Notes: generated by a model not told the origin, from the letters alone. A DNA stretch of 64,000 bases from Chrysomallon squamiferum (GCA_012295275.1 CM022675.1:15577971-15641970), one strand, 5' to 3'; counted from the stretch's first letter, positions 35,891 through 48,859 are shown. Translations and numbers: made by a program.

Positions 35891-36640
35891 AACAAGTTCA
35901 CTGTTTCTAAGCCTTGCTAAAATATTAATGTATAAACCATACACTCAATGTATCTATTAATAACATATACATACTAGAAAAAAAAAAATGCCATTAAAAA
36001 ATATATACTCAATTAAAAATGTCTGCATAGGGTAGAATGCTAATAATAAAACTTCTTCAAAAATAATTTTAAAAATACAAAAAGATAATAAAATAGGAAA
36101 TAAATTGATAATTTAAAAAAATATATATTATGTAGATATCAGTTTCATTAAATCTAAAATGTCATTAAACTAAAATAAAAAATATGTGTTCCCACTAATT
36201 AAGAAATATGTTTTTGATGTCAGGTTAAAAAAATAATATAATAAAACATGTAAAAAGTTGCATAAAAATCTATGGCATATAAATAATCCATCAGTTTTAA
36301 CAAATATCACAACAATGTTACTGACTTTATTTTATTTCTTGAAAATCGTTTTTAAAAATACTGTCATCAAACTGAGTTTCTCTTTTACAACATTACAAAA
36401 GTTTTTATAGAAACAAAAACAATTAATTATATTAAAATGTTTCTTTTGCAGAGTTAGAAAAATAGAAAAAATAAATAAAATAAAATAAATAAATAAAGGA
36501 AGACCAGAAAACTTGCTATTATTTATAAATTAAAAAAATAATAAAAAATCTGTTCGGTTTACAAATTGTATGATGTAATCATATGCCAGGTAATTAATAA
36601 GTGTAGACCACTGGAAAATAAAATATTTTATCTTCTTTAA
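35890..36640 (+). repeat. Diverged member of the dispersed repeat family
   Basis: Words in order match 17650-18240 and 20190-20300, for example the cacaatgtatttattaataa-like block and ttactgactttattttattt. The inverse is seen at 60230-60960. Confidence 0.5.
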
Positions 36641-36749
36641 GCAGTTGTGGAATTCCACAGGTTTTCAAGTAAGTGTTTGACCAACAAGTTAGTTCTTTTC
36701 ATATGGATAAGATTAATCCGAAGAGACATAATCACATATATCATTTTTT

Positions 36750-36791
36750 CTTATTTTTTTTTCTTATTTTTTTTCTTATTTATTATTATTA

Positions 36792-36828
<37 letters not shown>

Positions 36829-36833
36829 TTTAT
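36750..36833 (+). repeat. Poly-T and (ATT)n microsatellite
   Basis: Runs of tctta-tttt followed by about 14 ATT units. Confidence 0.9.
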
Positions 36834-36889
36834 CGGCGGATCCGAAAACCAACAAACAAAATAAGTGCTACCAAATACTGGATTCAAAG

Positions 36890-37380
36890 TGACTGGGACG
36901 AGTTGTCTTGGGTGCGGGATATCCTGGTAACAAGAATGCGCGTGTCTGTTGTGTGAACACAAATTCAGGATAATTAAACATGCTGATCGTACTGCAAGGT
37001 AAATAATGCAGCTTATATGGTAACTTATAAACTGTAACTTAAAAAATTGAATAATCCACAACAATGTAACGAATGTTTTATCTGTTTACAAACCTTTCAT
37101 ATTCAACAAAGTTGTCGAACAAACGCGTTTTTCTTCCATTCCAGATGACTTTGCATTAATTTCCTTTAGCCATATTAGTGTCTTTTACCATAATGTGACA
37201 TACTCGTCACAGTCAAAAGTAAAATAAATCCGTTTGATGTTCTATTTTTCTCTTACTTGTCATATACAACCAACTACTTTTAAACGATTTACGATTCAAT
37301 TACTGTCGTCTGCACTTAGGCTATGTTCTGCGTGATTCCCGCTCCGAGTTTTGGAGCACTACAGTGGTGCAAACGTAGCT
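36890..37380 (+). repeat. Segment duplicated in inverted orientation at 57880-58150
   Basis: The block around 37345-37375 (gagttttggagcactacagt with ggtgc) matches the reverse complement of 57885-57920 (caagttttggagcaccacac). The flanking words cgtcgtctgc and acaaacctttcatattc-like also match in inverted order. Composition is richer in GC than around it. Confidence 0.55.
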
Positions 37381-38109
37381 TCATTAAATAATTAATTAGT
37401 GTCCTTGTGAGAAACGTAAGAATTTCCGAATTTAAAAATATATTTTAAAACACTTATATGAAAAGATAAGTTGTTTTATTTTTTAAAATTATTATTTATT
37501 TATTTATTTCATTTCGTTCATTTACTTGGATTTTATTTTATATTTAAAGGTATATTATTAACAAAGAAAAAAATTAAAGAAAAAAATTAATTATCTAATC
37601 CAAAAATTCTGTTTTGGAGTAATCAAAATATGTAGTTTACTTCTTTAAACATTTTTTATACCGGACATTTTTCGACCTATAGCATTATTATGATACCTAT
37701 CTATCTGTCTATCAATCCATATTACCAGTGAGCTAAAACATTATTAGGGTTAATTCTAAATATTGACCAACCGTTGTTATTTTTCAGGAATTTTCATAAT
37801 TTAATGTTTTATCCACTTATATACTGTGCAACTATTCCGTTATAATAATAATAATATATTAAACGTTTCCAATTTATTTTACCTGTTTTTGGCAACTGCT
37901 TCTGTCTGGAACCAAATGTAAAAACTTAATTATGTGACTTCATATCTATGAGAACAATTTTCAGTGTTGTGAGAGATGGATTGTCTTATGCTGCAAACCA
38001 AAAACAAAAAACAAAATATTTGTAAAAAATGAAAAAAAATAAAAATAAAAAAAAAAAATCTCTTTTCTTTCGACAAAAGAAAGAAAAAGACTCTCCAAGA
38101 TTTAAGTAA

Positions 38110-38640
38110 GATTTTCAATGTAATTTATGTATTTACTAATGCAACTTATAATGCATCAAAAGTCATTATAATTATGTGTGATACATTTACAGGTAGCTTT
38201 GAAATTTAGATTCAACAGAGGTTTCACTAAATATTTTGGTGTGATTGGTAATTCCATTGCTGCAAATACCAAATATATCTAAGGTCAGTCTATTTTGTGA
38301 AACCAGTCAATGCCGTCAAGGCGTAGATTTAAATTATATGATTACCGATTTATATTCATGTCTGATTTTATAAATTTTCTATTAGTAGTCAAACTTTTTG
38401 ATATTTAAATTAATTTAGGAATTTATGCGATTCTTTTAAGAACGCTTTACAATTATTAGTACCAGCACTACCATGACTTCAGCTTTAAAATATTTCTTAG
38501 CCTTAATCAAAGCACTGACATTCATAATTAGTTCCATTAAATGCAACATTTGTCTACGCTGTCGGAATTTAAACGGCGAACGGGTGAAAGGAGATAACTT
38601 TGTCCCGCCTATTTATTATATTATGCCAGTTCATCTGCAG
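38110..38640 (+). promoter_or_regulatory. Duplicated promoter-like segment, copy 2
   Basis: Partner of 16280-16790. The most conserved part (38573-38603: aacggcgaacgggtgaaagg then agataacttt) carries a GATA-type AGATAA word. It lies about 140-180 bases before apparently spliced exons, so a promoter is a reasonable guess but not shown. Confidence 0.3.
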
Positions 38641-38742
38641 ACTGTTCTTTAAATTTCAGCCAAGTCTACGAAGTGAAGGAAATTTACAGCCGTACTTTTT
38701 AACTGTATCTATATATATATAGTTCATCTCTAATTTTCTACT

Positions 38743-38779
<37 letters not shown>

Positions 38780-40492
38780 GTCAGTATATATTTTCCCGCC
38801 AGTTTATGAAACTTGTGTGTTACTAATACTACGTCACAGGTATGTTGTTTGATTTTTTAGTTTTAATTATTTTTTACAAATACTTTTGTTGTGAAATTTA
38901 CGAGCTGGTATAATCAAACAAATAATAATAATAATAATAATCAATCATCATCATAAACGCCAACATAAATTCACTGTGGTGCAGCAGAGAGCATTTAGAG
39001 ATCATAAGCTAATGTTAATATTGTTAATGAACGAAATTTTACAAATTATAAAAATCAGAGTTACCAAAATTGTGAATGACATAATCTGATTTGAATTTAT
39101 TAAAGAAAATTGAAATACAAGTGTTTTCTAAATTTTAACTGCCAAAATATGTTCATTATTAAATATTTCTTTGATTTCAGTGACAACAATACTACTAATA
39201 AAAACATTCTTGACTGTTAAATTAAAATTTAAGATGGCGATTTAATTATGTTTAATTTTATTCTTATTTATTTTTCAGAATAACAATGTTTTTAAAATCT
39301 GGTGAGTATTTAATTAATTTTAGTCTACAGTTTCTTGAGTCACAAAACATATTTACATTTATTTCAATGTTTGTTTAACAATGGAATTAATATGTAATAT
39401 TCTAAAAGAAGTTTATAAATTTTAATATTGTGTAATGGATGTTTATTCTGAATTTTAAAATTGTAAATATCAGTTTATCTATCTTGTAATTATATTTTCA
39501 AAAGATTATTAACTTCTGTAAATCTTGTAGATTTTACATGTCCAGTGACCAATACATGTGAAGAGTCTGGAAATTATCAATTTAATATTTTTTTTTTTAA
39601 AAAAAAATATATATATATATTTATTTTTTTATTTTCATTGTTACTATATTTTTTTTTTTGTTTTAACTGAATTTGTTTTATGAATCATTGCTATTAATTA
39701 TTTTATGTATTAATTGTTTTATGTATTAGTAATTTTAAGTATTAAATAATTTTTATTATTATTATATATATACATTTTTTTAGCTGTGAAGAATAATTTA
39801 ACTAAAAATGTCAGTTAATGGTAACTGACATAATCATTTTAGAATATTACTGAAAACAGTGATCTAGATAAGACCTCACTGAATATTTCAAACATTAATT
39901 TGAAGAAAACTTTCTGCACTTCCATTTTATTTTATGCTTCACAAAATCTTCTATTTACATTCTATATTAAATCAGCTAATCAATATTTTGTTAAAACAGG
40001 GAATCTGATTTATAACTGTCTGAGATATCAAACCAAAATACAGTTTAAAAATTCATATGTCTACTATCAGTGGCAAATTTACCTTCTTTCAACAAAAACA
40101 AAAAACATCTTAAATATTAAGAAGAAATAAAAAGAAAAATACAAAATAAAATTCTATATTTTTGCTTTCCAGTTTGATATGGATACTGAAGACAAACAAT
40201 AAACACACATTTATTTTATCTGTACAGCAATGTTTTAAGACACATCTTGCAGTGATAAACAATTAAAATCATGCACATGTACATTCTTTAGAAAATGAAA
40301 GAAATCATTTTTCTACTGCTGAAATAATTTACTACTTAATTATCTTCAAGTTACAATGTACTGCTATCTTGGCAGTGAATATTTTACTTTGAATCAGTGA
40401 CAGCTTTGAATATATTAAACCGCATTTTAATTCTGTTATAATAATCTAATTTTATCCAAATTCTAAATTACATTAATTTAAAAAAATGTATA

Positions 40493-40534
<42 letters not shown>

Positions 40535-40734
40535 CTAACATGAATAAATGGATTAAAATATTAAACAAGCTGCTGTAATCAACTTTTTGTAATAATAAGA
40601 AAAAATATTGTTTAATTTTTGTTTTTAATTTATTTATTTATTTATTTTTTAGAGCACCATACCTTCCTGATGATGACATCAGTAATGAAACTGACAATAA
40701 TAATGTACCTTTGAATGTGTTGTTTAGTATTTGA
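38780..40734 (+). CDS. Candidate small gene (low confidence): UTR exon, start exon, two further exons
   Basis: Possible exons: 38780-38838 (acceptor after poly-T, donor cag/gtatgt), 39279-39301 (ATG at 39286, MFLKS, donor gtgagt), 39531 onward (FTCPVTNTCEESGNYQFN after a cttgtag acceptor) and 40653-40734 (APYLPDDDISNETDNNNVPL, ending NVLFSI and TGA). The first two junctions agree in phase. The third exon has no clear donor, and I cannot prove the last one belongs. No family is recognised. Confidence 0.22.
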
Positions 40735-40929
40735 ACAGTAGTTGTTAATAAACAGAATTGTTCTGTCATTTACAACTGAACATTTTCCATATGTACATCA
40801 GACAAAAAAAACTATAATAATAATTATAATAATAATAATAATAATAAAATAAAAAATAATAAAATAAAATTCAAAAAAGTAAAAGAAAGACAAGTGTTTA
40901 ACATCAGCACAAATTATATTCATATTTTA

Positions 40930-42060
40930 TTTTTTAAAGAGATTGTGTACACCTTTTAAACTTTCTAGGTGTTCGTAACTGTATCCACCACAGTCTACTA
41001 TTTTTTTTATTTTCAGTTTCTATTGATATAAAACAAAGAAAATAAATATTAACCTAAATCAGATAAACTAACTATTAACATAAGCCATAGAAAAATGTAT
41101 TTCTTGGTCATTAGAAAAGGCTCCACTGGTAATAATGTTTTCATAACTGTTATTAAATATAGCTTGAAAACAAAATAAATGTATTCTTTTATTATTTTCC
41201 TTTTTATTTATTTACTTATTTATTTATTTATTTATTTATTATTTTTTTTTTTTTCTTCAAAATATATGGTTTATCTTTATTGGTATTTTGCAGGTTTCAT
41301 TCCAACAAGAAAACAAAATCTACAAGTTTTCATCAACGAGTATTTCATGTTTTTTTCTCAATGTATGTATAACCATCCATCAAACATTTTAACAGCCATA
41401 TCTTCTTTACAAACAAATGAAACTGAAACAAATCCCATACAGGCAACTGATAACAGAAATATACATATCTAGTCTGATATAGTTATTATGTAAAAACAAT
41501 ATATTTACTTTGATATAATTATTATACAAATGTCACTGTCATGATTAAATTTTTGTCACCTAATAAATTAAAAATCACTGAGGTGGCTTAAATATTCATT
41601 TGTTTATTTTGCAGCCTGCTAACAAGAGCAGAAAAAGATGGGGAAAGGACAGCTCAATTTTTACTTCAGAAAAAAAAAAAAAAAAGCAAATATATATACA
41701 CACTTGTTTATGGTGATTGATTTTAATTTTTTGTAATTAGCCAATCAAAGTAAATTAATGTTTAGTTCCTAACTTATACATAAACTTTTTATTATTGTAT
41801 TTCATTTTTACTTTGGAAAAACTAAAAAACATTGCAAATATCTGTACATATTTGTTTTATGATGATTAAATTAAATTTTTGGTAAATAACCAAAGTAAAT
41901 TAATATTTTGACCCAACTTGTACATACTATTTTTTATTATTGTATTTCATTTTTACTTTGAAAAAGAATGTAACATTAATAATAATAATAATAATAATAA
42001 TGTAAATATCTGTACATAATTTTTTGTAATTGGCCAAAGTAAATTGATGTTTTGTTTTTC
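40930..42060 (+). repeat. Dispersed repeat module, copy 3 (inverse at 61400-63010)
   Basis: Collinear, inverted, with 61400-63010: agagattgtgtacacctttt at 40938 pairs with 62985-63002, the caaaatatatggttta module at 41258 with about 62290, and gcagaaaaagatggggaaag with the region at 61660. (TTTA)n at 41202-41240. Confidence 0.65.
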
Positions 42061-42871
42061 AAAATTTTGTTGTTGTTTTTTTTCATTTATCAAACTCACA
42101 ACATGAATTACTTAAATATTCTTAAAGATTTGAAAACTTAATGACTGAAAAATGAATTTTTCCTTTTTATTTAAAAATATCTGAAAATGTTTAAATAGAT
42201 CAGTGGAAATTGTTTTTGTAATTTGAAATCCATACAAACTGTATTCACTTGAGAAACATAATTCCAAGTTTCTTTGTAAATATTCATAACATTTTGGATA
42301 TATTAATTTTAAAAACGTTGAAGTAAAATATTTTCAATAATGAGGATTTAACCATTAAAAAGCCTCTCAAAATGTGATGTTCAGTGATAGTTAAACATGT
42401 TTTTGGTTTACTGCATGAAAATTATGGGTTTTGGGCATTACAGGTGTGCACTGAAAATATTTGTCACCTAAGATGATTTTGTTTACTATTCATGAACCAT
42501 GTTCCAGATTATCAGGCATGTCTGAAAATCCTGTAATGAAGCTTGACATCAAATGAATCAATATCTCAGGTGTCTAAATATTTGTCACCTAAGATGTTTG
42601 TTTAGTTCATAACTCAAATGAATCAATATCTCACTTTGGGCATCAAATTCCTATATGGGCTTGTTCATAAAAGTAAATAATTCATCTGAAAACTATTTTA
42701 GTGGTTTCACATTAGACAGAACATTAATTTTAGTAGATATGTTTTTTGGTTTATATTTTACACCTACAACAACTCTTAGGGAGAAGAAAACTACATATCT
42801 AACCAATGTTTAAACTAATCTTAGCTGTGAGTGTTTAACAATGCTCCATCTATTGAATCACTGTTTTATAG

Positions 42872-42902
<31 letters not shown>

Positions 42903-44687
42903 CACACATCTAATAATAATGTTAGTTGTGTTTCTAGATATAACTGAATTTTTAAACTTATACCACAATACATATGTAGATGCTTTTTGATAAACTTGTA
43001 CTTTTTCAGTAAAATTACTTTTAACAGTTACACATTCCACCCAATTTAAAACACGATTTTCTATTTCTGTTACTTGTATATATACTGTATATACTGTACT
43101 GATATTTCTATGTTATCAGTGTCATTTCTATCAAGTATACAACAACATATCAATAAAAAAAGTTTAAAAATTCTAGTATTTAAATTTTATTTTTCACAAC
43201 ACATTTAAAAATGCTATATTGACTGTCAGAAGTGTTAACTCTATCTGTATAACAATGATGGTTCATTTTTTCTGGACACAAATGTTTTCTACATTTCAAA
43301 GTCTTGGAAAGAAAGAGTTCACTGAGACCAAAATGAGTGCCCTTCAGATCTTTCAAATTTTGCAATAACTGGTTAGGTCGTAGTGCAGTTTGGTACTTTC
43401 ACACTGAGATGGTGATCATGATCATCTTTTCTTACATTTCTCTCCACTTGTGGTTATTTTCTTTCTTCTTTGTTCCCTTCTTATTTGCTGGTCTTGTTTC
43501 TGGCATAGAATAAGATGATATTGTCATGTAAGATTAACAACAACAACAACAACAACAACAACAATAGTATTAATAATTTATATCCTTCATATTTATTTTA
43601 AAATAAGATATAAAATAGTGGGGCTAATTTTCTTGTCATGCACCATCATAAACAAGTAAAAAAAAGAAATAAAAATAAAAGATTTACTTGACAATGTTGG
43701 CACTTGGAAAAAATCCACTGACAAATGTTTTCTTTATTATTTCTTTATCAGAGCATTGTGTTGACAGACTTCTTTTTTTTTATCCATTACCATATTCAAC
43801 CTCAAAGTTTATTTTTAAATGACACTGACAATAGTAATGGCTGCAGAAGATTTCATCTCTTGTTATGTTAATCATATATATGAAGCTGAACAGTTGCAGA
43901 CTAAATATGCACTGTCTGCATTGTTAAGAGAAACTTTTCGTTTTTGTTTTAATTGTGAACATGCATTGGAGTAATGCACTATATTGGAATTTTGACTTCA
44001 GATATGAGAGAAAACTTCAGACTCGGTTAATCATTGAATTTCCTTGACATAAATACTGTTGGAGACTAAAAAAAAAAGAAAAAAAAGAGGAAAAAATTAG
44101 GAATCTATTAGCTTTGAGTTTGAAGAACTTTTCTGACTGATGGAGTCATTCATGTTTGATCAGATTTTCCAGACAGAGAGAGGGAGAGAGAGAGCACATA
44201 TAAACACATATAATGAAGTTATTCATTTTAAGTCATAGAATAGTTTACTTATTATTTTCTGTTCCAACTAGACATCCTCAATTCTAGCCATTTATATTTT
44301 ATATTTTTTAAATAAAATCTTTGTATTAAAAGCATAAATCAAAAGAATGATAAAGAAATCGTCAATTCTGGTATGAGGCACTTGCCTCAAAGTAGTTAGT
44401 GCCATGCAGGTACAAATATTTTGACAACAATATTTGTTTGCACCATCAAATACAAAAAAATATGTGACAAAACAAATACATGTAGTATATATTTAAAACT
44501 ACAATAATAACTGTTTCATTTTTTCCTTCACAATGGCTATTTTACATATTTCTTTTTAAAATGTATCTAAATGGTTCTAACAAAAAGTCTTAATCAGAGT
44601 AATTGTTTTATTCTACACACCAATTTTACCTAATAATAAAGTATGGCACTAATATATTAAGTCCAAAAAACTATATATATATTATAC
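42061..44687. other. AT-rich DNA with simple repeats; no supported gene
   Basis: (CAA)n at 43539-43565, (TA)n at 42870-42896. The segment 44295-44400 recurs in the same orientation at 58728-58850 (ttttttaaataaaatctttg, then ggtatgaggc). The 3' end of the DDX52 copy would be expected here, but I could not find its later exons. Confidence 0.35.
42440..42640 (+). repeat. Local tandem duplication
   Basis: aaatatttgtcacctaagatg occurs at about 42457 and 42576, and caaatgaatcaatatctca at about 42550 and 42608. Confidence 0.7.
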
Positions 44688-44814
44688 CTGGCTCCAACAT
44701 ACACCTCTATGACACTGTCAACATTCAATCTGCATCACTCTTCAACATAAAGCCAAATGTAGCACTGAACATAGCTCCTGACATTACCTGAGTCACACAC
44801 TTTGTAGATTTCTG
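44688..44814 (-). pseudogene. DDX52: DDX52 motif III (SAT) exon, mutated
   Basis: Reads AEIYKVCDSGNVR, then in the next frame AMFSATFGF, then in another VEE, stop, CRLNVDSVIEVYVGA. Two frameshifts and one nonsense change (TGG to TGA) are visible. Donor gcc ag/gtataa is conserved. Confidence 0.75.
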
Positions 44815-45419
44815 CTAACAACAAAAAAAAATTAAAACAATAGACAGTTAACGAGTTAAATTATACTTAAACAGATCTCTTTGTATGAGCTTGAACTGGT
44901 TTTTTAATATAAATTTAACTTTAATGTCCTAACAGTAATAATAATCGTAGTCATCATCATCATCATCATCATAATATGAAGAGTAAATCTATTAAGTAGT
45001 CACTGGTTATAATATAATTATCTGCAACAATGATACTGAATTTTAACAAATATTCCACCTATTCTGATAACTATTAATAGAAAGCAACAGTAATCATAAA
45101 ATAATATTGTTAGTAAAATCTAATGAAATAATGATTCAAATTCTGCATATTTGGACCTATAAAATGCAGACAAACTCTATACTTTAAAATTAAATTAAAT
45201 TTAATGATTTAATAAAAATGTTTTTGTAATAAATATAAAAGTAAGTATTAGTACATATTCATTCTCACAATTTTGGCTCTGAACTAGTAAAATCTGAATT
45301 ATTGTAAGTTTTAATTTTAATTTTAATTTAATGATTCAATGACAATATTTTTGTAATAAAGTTATAATTTATTTTATTACTAAAAAATATAAAATTAGTA
45401 AAATATGTAAAAAAATTAC

Positions 45420-45489
45420 CTGCTCACATTTTACAGTTGGTGGAAGCTGTTTAAGCAAGTAAACCAGTCTATTTGGAGTTGTAACCAGT
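45420..45489 (-). pseudogene. DDX52: DDX52 exon encoding TTPNRLVYLLKQ
   Basis: 70 nt between acceptor cttcatatag and donor gag cag/gtaatt. Reads LVTTPNRLVYLLKQLPPTVK, a near-exact match in type to the TTPNRL motif Ib segment of DDX52. This exon itself is intact. Confidence 0.8.
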
Positions 45490-46102
45490 CTATATGAAGA
45501 GAAAAAAAAAAAAAAAAAAATTTTAAATAATTGTTTTCATGAAATAACTGAAAACTAAATAATAATTAATAATAATAACATTTTGGTTAATAAATGCCCT
45601 TGCCCAAAAAATTTAAAAACAAACACATGCTTAGTTTTATTAAAGAAAACTTTTTAATAGATATGCTAGCTTTCTCTTTGTAGTGAATTCTGAAACCTTG
45701 CCCCTCAACCAGCCTTTTAAAGTCTCTGGTCATCTTTTAATTTTTTTTTTTTTTTTTTAAATTCTGCAAAGAAAAAATGCAGGCACAAAGAGAATAGGTT
45801 TTAGAAATTAAAATTAATCAGAATTTTACAAAACAGATCCAAACATGTTCATTTACTCAAAAACAATCCATGAATTAAATGTGTAAAAATCTTATTGAAA
45901 AATACTAAGAAAATAATGATATTTATTAAATGTAGATTTTTTTATTTTTTTTTTTGCAAATACTGAAAACAAATTTAAGTATTCAATCTATATAAAGAAG
46001 TGAAATTTTTATTTTATATTATTTTATTTTTGTGGGAAGGAAAGGGCATAACCATCTAAACAATACTGTCATCAAGTAAATTTGAAACCTGAGGTTTCTA
46101 AC
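45490..46102. other. Introns of the DDX52 copy
   Basis: AT-rich with poly-A at 45505-45520 and poly-T at 45741-45758. Nothing else recognised. Confidence 0.4.
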
Positions 46103-46244
46103 CTGTTTTGCTTATTCCATGACAGGTGTGAGGATGAAAGCTTGGAATCATGTTGCATTGTTTTTTGAGATGATGGAGAACTAAAATAATTAAAGTTGCA
46201 GTTTTATCTGAACCAGTAGGTGCACATACCATCAAATCTCATCT
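46103..46244 (-). pseudogene. DDX52: DDX52 motif I / Ia exon, mutated
   Basis: Reads VCAPTGSDKTATLIILVLHH then LKKQ. The invariant Walker A Gly before Lys-Thr is Asp. After a frameshift a second frame gives FQAFILTPVME, stop, AKQV, equivalent to the helicase motif PTREL. An intact product would lack ATP binding even if frames were repaired. Confidence 0.8.
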
Positions 46245-46653
46245 CTGAAGCACAATTCACAAATATTAATAATATAAGACATATTTCAAAATTAGAGTAG
46301 GGAAATTATGTAATCCATCAAGGGTTTCAGAAATGGAAAAGGAGTTTATGTAAAATGTAAAAGTAACTAACAACAAACAAGCTGTATGTGACCCCTAATC
46401 AGTATTTACATGCTTGAAAAGAGTAACAGTAAAATAACAATTTATCCTAAAAGTTGTATCTATATGAAATCAACAATTGTGTTATATGAACTGCTATTGT
46501 GATTAATATTCTTGTTCTTTTTTTTATTTTTATTAAAACTGCAAACTGTTTGTGAAACAAGGGCAAAATTAATAATAAAAAAATATTTAAAATGATCAAA
46601 AATACATCACTACCATCAACACCAACAAAAATAAAAAGCAAGCATACACACAC

Positions 46654-46815
46654 GTAACATAACAGGGGTGGCCTGAATCTGTATGGGTGTGGGCATGGAG
46701 TAGCCCACTGAGTTGATGTTTTCTAAAGTGTTGGATGTAAACTGCGTCCACTCTGCAGCTGAGCGAAACTGTTTACTGGATCAGGGATGTCAGTAAACAT
46801 GCATAAATGATTAAT
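46654..46815 (-). pseudogene. DDX52: DDX52 Q-motif exon with one-base deletion
   Basis: The first part reads INHLCMFTDIPDPVNSFAQL; after a one-base loss the next frame continues EWTQFTSNTLENINSVGYSM then PTPIQIQATPVML. TDIPDP and MPTPIQ are signatures of DDX52. The likely lesion is caggag to cagag near 46745. Confidence 0.8.
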
Positions 46816-47162
46816 CTCTAAAAGAAACAATAATTAAAAATGTGTAAATAAATAAAAAATGTACCAAAAAAATAAATCTTTTTTTTTTTTAAATTTAAGT
46901 TTTATTATTATATTTTTAACTTAAAGTTCTAAAAATAACTATTTTGTTGTTTTTTTTCTCTCCAATTTCTCAGCATGGAAGATAATTTCCTGTATATTTC
47001 TTTTCAGATTTCTTATATTACTATAATATTTTGTTGTTATATCAAAGTTATAACACATATATTTAGATTTATTTTGTTTGCTTATAATCACCATCAGAAC
47101 TTTTATTTATAGTATTTTAGTAATCTTAGACATAAATGTTAGTTTTGATTTTTAAACCATAC

Positions 47163-47386
47163 CTCCTGTTTCAACTCAGCTAGTGTAGTTCTTGTTCTTT
47201 TCTTCTTCTTCAGTCTGTTTGAAGTCTGTGGATCAAGGTCTCTTTATGAAGTGAAGTTACCAAGGAGATGAAGTTCAGTCTCTTCAGCCTCCTTTTCATT
47301 ATCAGACTCTTCGATAGAGTCTGATTCATTTTTATCAGACACTTCACTATAGCTGTCACTCTTGTCTGATGAATCAGATAATTCAA
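47163..47386 (-). pseudogene. DDX52: DDX52-like N-terminal exon (acidic then basic)
   Basis: Between acceptor caacag and donor gag/gtatgg the frame reads SDKSDSYSEVSDKNESDSIE, further acidic residues, then an in-frame TAA, then RLKKKKRTRTTLAELKQE. The basic stretch precedes the TDIPDP motif in DDX52 proteins. Phase 0 at the donor joins the next exon at 46815. Confidence 0.65.
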
Positions 47387-47760
47387 CTGTTGATAATAAA
47401 GTTAAAATAAAATAAAAATACCAACCAAATTACTTAATAAATAAGGAAAGAAAAAAGAATGAAAGATAGGAAGGAAAGAAAAGAAAATAATAATAGAAAA
47501 AAGTATTCATTGTATTTTCACATAAATTTTTGCTGCAGCCATATTTTTTATGAATCGATTATTAAAAATATTTGTAAAATTATTCATTGTCATGAAAAAT
47601 AAAAATATTAAATCAAACATAATGCTTTTACTGCTAGATGGACTGAACTAACATGACATCCATATTTATATAATAAATCTGAAACCAAATTTATTTAGAT
47701 CACCATTTTTCACTTTCTTGGATTCTTTGGTTTTCTTTATATCTGACTTTCGTTTCCTTT

Positions 47761-48595
47761 CTGTTGTATGTCAATACAATGAGTATTTTTAAATGAATCA
47801 TTTTGTAGTTTCTCTCTTGTGACTGAATAGGGGAAAGTATCTGAAATTTAAAACCAAAATGTATATTACTAGTCTCGGTTTGACGGTTGTTTTTAAAAAA
47901 AAAAAAAAAAAAAAAAATTATTTTAATGACATATCAGCATCTTTCACATAATCAATTGGTAACTGTATAACGTAATTTTTAATTTTAATTTTTTTTTTTT
48001 TTAAACATGACAAAACATAGTCTCTGCAGTCACTCTATGATTAACTGAATTGTTACAACAGCAGAAATAAATATTTATATGCAGGTAAATCAGGAACGTT
48101 AATATCATAGCTGCATGCACAGTGGAGTATCAAAGTCTACTTTTGACTTTGTGAGGCACAGAAGTTAGAACCTAGATAACAGAATACTTCTATGTAAAAC
48201 AGTATCCTGAGTAGTGAGTATGATTAGGGTTAGAGTGTAAGAAGGTAATTCAAAAATAAAAAATTAATGATTAATTTAATGTATATGATTTATATCGTTT
48301 GTTTACATTAATAATAATTTAAAAAAAAAGAAAAAAGAAAAAAAAGAAAACCTAATACTGTATTAGTACTAATATTATATTAATACTAATAGTTCAAATG
48401 AAGTATCCATAAAATTTGTGTTTGATATATCTGATATCATATAATGATATATTATTATATATTATATTAATGAATTATCTTGCGACAAAATTATTTATAT
48501 TATTTAGGCGACATTTTTTTCCCCGTATAAGGTATAACACAAGAGGCACTGTTAATAATTTTATCGTAGTTCGATAACCGGAAGTATCGGCTTAC
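47761..48595. other. AT-rich DNA, nothing recognised
   Basis: Poly-A at 47897-47917 and palindromic AT words near 48425-48480. Confidence 0.35.
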
Positions 48596-48741
48596 CTTAA
48601 TTTGCCAATATCTATTTTAAGATTGATAAACACTAATTTTGTAGATCTCATATGCATGTACGTTAACTGTAGTCTTGATAAACAAAACCTTGAGTCTCGC
48701 TGACTCAGTATCGTCAATCTGATCGTGACCATTCGGATCAT
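48596..48741 (-). CDS. Candidate first coding exon (minus strand), unidentified
   Basis: On the minus strand an ATG at 48741 opens 146 nt without a stop to a consensus donor (aag/gtaagc at 48595). The upstream 120 bases are the most GC- and CpG-rich of the region, as expected near a promoter. The peptide (MIRMVTIRLTILSQRDSRF...) matches nothing I know. It could be the 5' end of the DDX52 copy or a non-coding first exon. Confidence 0.25.
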
Positions 48742-48859
48742 CTCGGCCGAATACGTGGACAAATCCGAACCTTCTCGAATACCGTCTTAGCTTCTGTCGT
48801 CTGCTTCGCGGTGTTCCGATTTCTGGCTGCTGGTTCTTTTCGTTTTCGTTGGGGTTTTT

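Larger units (their letters stand above)
44688..47760 (-). pseudogene. DDX52: DDX52 (ROK1-type DEAD-box RNA helicase) pseudogene, introns retained
   Basis: Minus-strand exons at 47704-47760, 47163-47386, 46654-46815, 46103-46244, 45420-45489 and 44688-44814 follow the order of the ribosome-biogenesis helicase DDX52: Lys/Ser-rich N-terminus, TDIPDP and Q-motif region (MPTPIQIQATPVML), Walker A region, TTPNRLVYLLKQ, then MFSATF (motif III region). It is broken many times: TAA in the N-terminal exon (47229-47231 region), a one-base deletion in the Q-motif exon, Gly to Asp in Walker A (APTGSDKT), a frameshift and a stop (TTA to TAA) in motif Ia, and frameshifts and TGG to TGA in the motif III exon. 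Introns and splice sites persist, so it is a decayed gene duplicate and not a retrocopy. The helicase C-terminal half was not found. Confidence 0.85.
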
